DNA of 64,000 bases from Janthinobacterium tructae. GTDB lineage: Bacteria; Pseudomonadota; Gammaproteobacteria; Burkholderiales; Burkholderiaceae_D. The DNA lies in the NCBI RefSeq assembly GCF_006517255.1, contig NZ_CP041185.1, positions 806,001 through 870,000 of the forward strand, given 5' to 3'. Under the pieces are notes generated by a model. That model did no database searches, had not been told where the DNA came from, and was given only the letters and a program-made list of their open reading frames with translations. Of this stretch, positions 63,029 through 64,000 are shown in pieces (position 1 is the first letter of the stretch; each line of letters begins with the position of its first letter). The position numbers and the translations under genes were made by a program.

Positions 63029-63468
63029 CGGCAGGCAAGCTCGTCACCATTGTGACCGGCACGGCCACCGTGTGCGTGTTCGACCCGGCGCTGGTGCGTC
63101 ACAAACTGGACGATGACTGCGACTGGTGGAGTCTCCCCGGCGCGGAGCTGGCGGCCGTGAATGCGGGGCAAGTGGCGTTTTTCAACGTGGGTGGCGACGG
63201 CGCATATGACATCGCGTTGTACGCGGAACTTGCCGAGCCGCACGCGAGCGTGCATCTGGCTGTCGCCTCGGGCCGCGTCTTTATCGGCGCCGGGGAAGAC
63301 GTCACGGGCGGCGGCCTGCAACCGGACACGGCCTGTGGCGGCCTGTTCGTGGACATGCCTGCGGGCCGCTACCGCGTGCAGGCGCGTCGCGATGGCGCGC
63401 ACATCAGCCTGGCATTTATGCCCGATGCGCGCAGCAGCAATGCGTTTTGCGGCCTTGTGCGTATTTGA
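63025..63468 (+). CDS. DUF6386 family protein
   Basis: 147 residues starting in an ATGA overlap with the DUF4262 gene. It is mostly beta structure with DDDCDWWSLPGAELAAVNAG, VAFFNVGGDGAYDIALYAEL and GLFVDMPAGRYRVQARRDG. The family call is by pattern and is tentative. Function unknown; the tight coupling suggests that the two products act together. Confidence 0.7.
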   Translation: MTAGKLVTIVTGTATVCVFDPALVRHKLDDDCDWWSLPGAELAAVNAGQVAFFNVGGDGAYDIALYAELAEPHASVHLAVASGRVFIGAGEDVTGGGLQPDTACGGLFVDMPAGRYRVQARRDGAHISLAFMPDARSSNAFCGLVRI

Positions 63469-63513
63469 TCGTGCGTATGCTATCCCCGTTCAACTTCTGA
63501 CTATTGCCCCTGG

Positions 63514-64000
63514 TTACGCATCCATGCGCACCACGCCCGTGCCTTGCCGCCGGTCCAGGAACAGGCTGTTGCCATGGATTTTCTTCGCCTGCTTCTTCGC
63601 TTCGGCCGCCTGCGTGGCAATCTGATGGTGCGTGTAGTACTGGTGCGCCTCGACCTTGATGACGCCCAGCGACAGGCTGATCAATGAATAAAACACTTTC
63701 TTGCCTTGCCGGTCTTCGCTGATGTAGCCGCCCCGTTCGCAGTCGCCCGTGCTGTAATAGGCGAGGATGGCGGCGGCAAAGCGCTCCAGTATGGCCTGGC
63801 AGCGCGTTTCCCAGTCTTCGCTCTGGAACAGGATCATGAAATCGTCGCCGCCGATGTGGCCGATGAAGTCGCGGTTCGGGTCGCAATGGCTGCTGAGGAT
63901 TTCTCCCGTCAGCTGGATCACGTCGTCGCCCTTGCGATAGCCGTACACGTCGTTGAAGGGCTTGAAGTGGTCGAGGTCGCAATAACAGACCCAGAAGCGG
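63514..64000 (-). CDS. GGDEF-domain protein, N-terminus cut by window edge
   Basis: About 162 residues are visible, with the frame open to the right edge. The C-terminal GGDEF domain begins with YCDLDHFKPFNDVYGYRKGD and has IGGDDFMILF as its active loop; GGDDF is a known functional variant of GGDEF. It would make cyclic di-GMP if the rest is intact. The motif style, with YGYRKGD, resembles proteins that also have EAL or CBS domains upstream, but that part lies outside. The last residues (LDRRQGTGVVRMDA) are polar. Confidence 0.85.
   Translation of the reverse strand, partial: RFWVCYCDLDHFKPFNDVYGYRKGDDVIQLTGEILSSHCDPNRDFIGHIGGDDFMILFQSEDWETRCQAILERFAAAILAYYSTGDCERGGYISEDRQGKKVFYSLISLSLGVIKVEAHQYYTHHQIATQAAEAKKQAKKIHGNSLFLDRRQGTGVVRMDA

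Overview
The window looks like a chromosomal segment of a high-GC betaproteobacterium, most likely an Oxalobacteraceae member of the Janthinobacterium/Massilia/Duganella type. This is inferred from gene families, codon bias and gene order; no rRNA or tRNA is visible to confirm it. Genes are dense on both strands, many overlap by ATGA or TGATG, and no CRISPR array, tRNA or complete mobile element was seen.

Layout. 1-6115 (minus) is a signal-transduction block: a methyl-accepting chemotaxis protein, a membrane-anchored HPt-like protein without its histidine, an HDOD protein, an excisionase-type HTH fused to a receiver domain, an HPt protein and a sensor kinase that runs off the left edge. 6430-12411 holds membrane PQQ glucose dehydrogenase and a large AsmA-like DUF748 protein. 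12574-17564 is metal uptake: a Fur-box-controlled siderophore receptor, then, after a structured inverted-repeat element, a DUF2946 protein and an OprC-like copper receptor behind a perfect 20-bp palindrome. 17863-25672 is a mixed, more accessory region: a small orphan gene, a NYN/LOTUS protein, D-serine dehydratase with a LysR regulator, a DUF455 ferritin-like protein, a decayed IS1595-like transposase, and a large DUF262/HNH protein of visibly lower GC that is the best defence-gene candidate here.

25626-30972 (mostly minus) carries topoisomerase IB, a YkvA protein, a beta-lactamase-fold hydrolase, a cation/proton antiporter and an MscS channel. 31213-36150 is a trehalose operon: a membrane-anchored OtsA, OtsB and a GH15 hydrolase, closed by a strong terminator. 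36223-44552 is a malonate decarboxylase locus: divergent mdcR, then mdcA-B-C-D-E, madL-madM, mdcG-mdcH, with a perfect inverted repeat in the divergent promoter. Next come an S41 protease, a Fur-boxed PepSY protein, and an RsbQ/KAI2-type hydrolase overlapping a PAS hybrid histidine kinase, a likely small-molecule sensing pair.

The right part (49556-64000) holds several uncharacterised proteins, an MFS exporter, YidB, a LacI regulator, a lipoprotein with Ig-like domains, an Hsp70-like protein, a DnaQ-type exonuclease, an 11-repeat Sel1 protein, a DUF4262/DUF6386 pair and a GGDEF protein cut by the right edge. Overall the segment suggests a metabolically versatile, environmentally responsive organism: periplasmic glucose oxidation, malonate use, trehalose stress protection, iron and copper acquisition and many sensory proteins.
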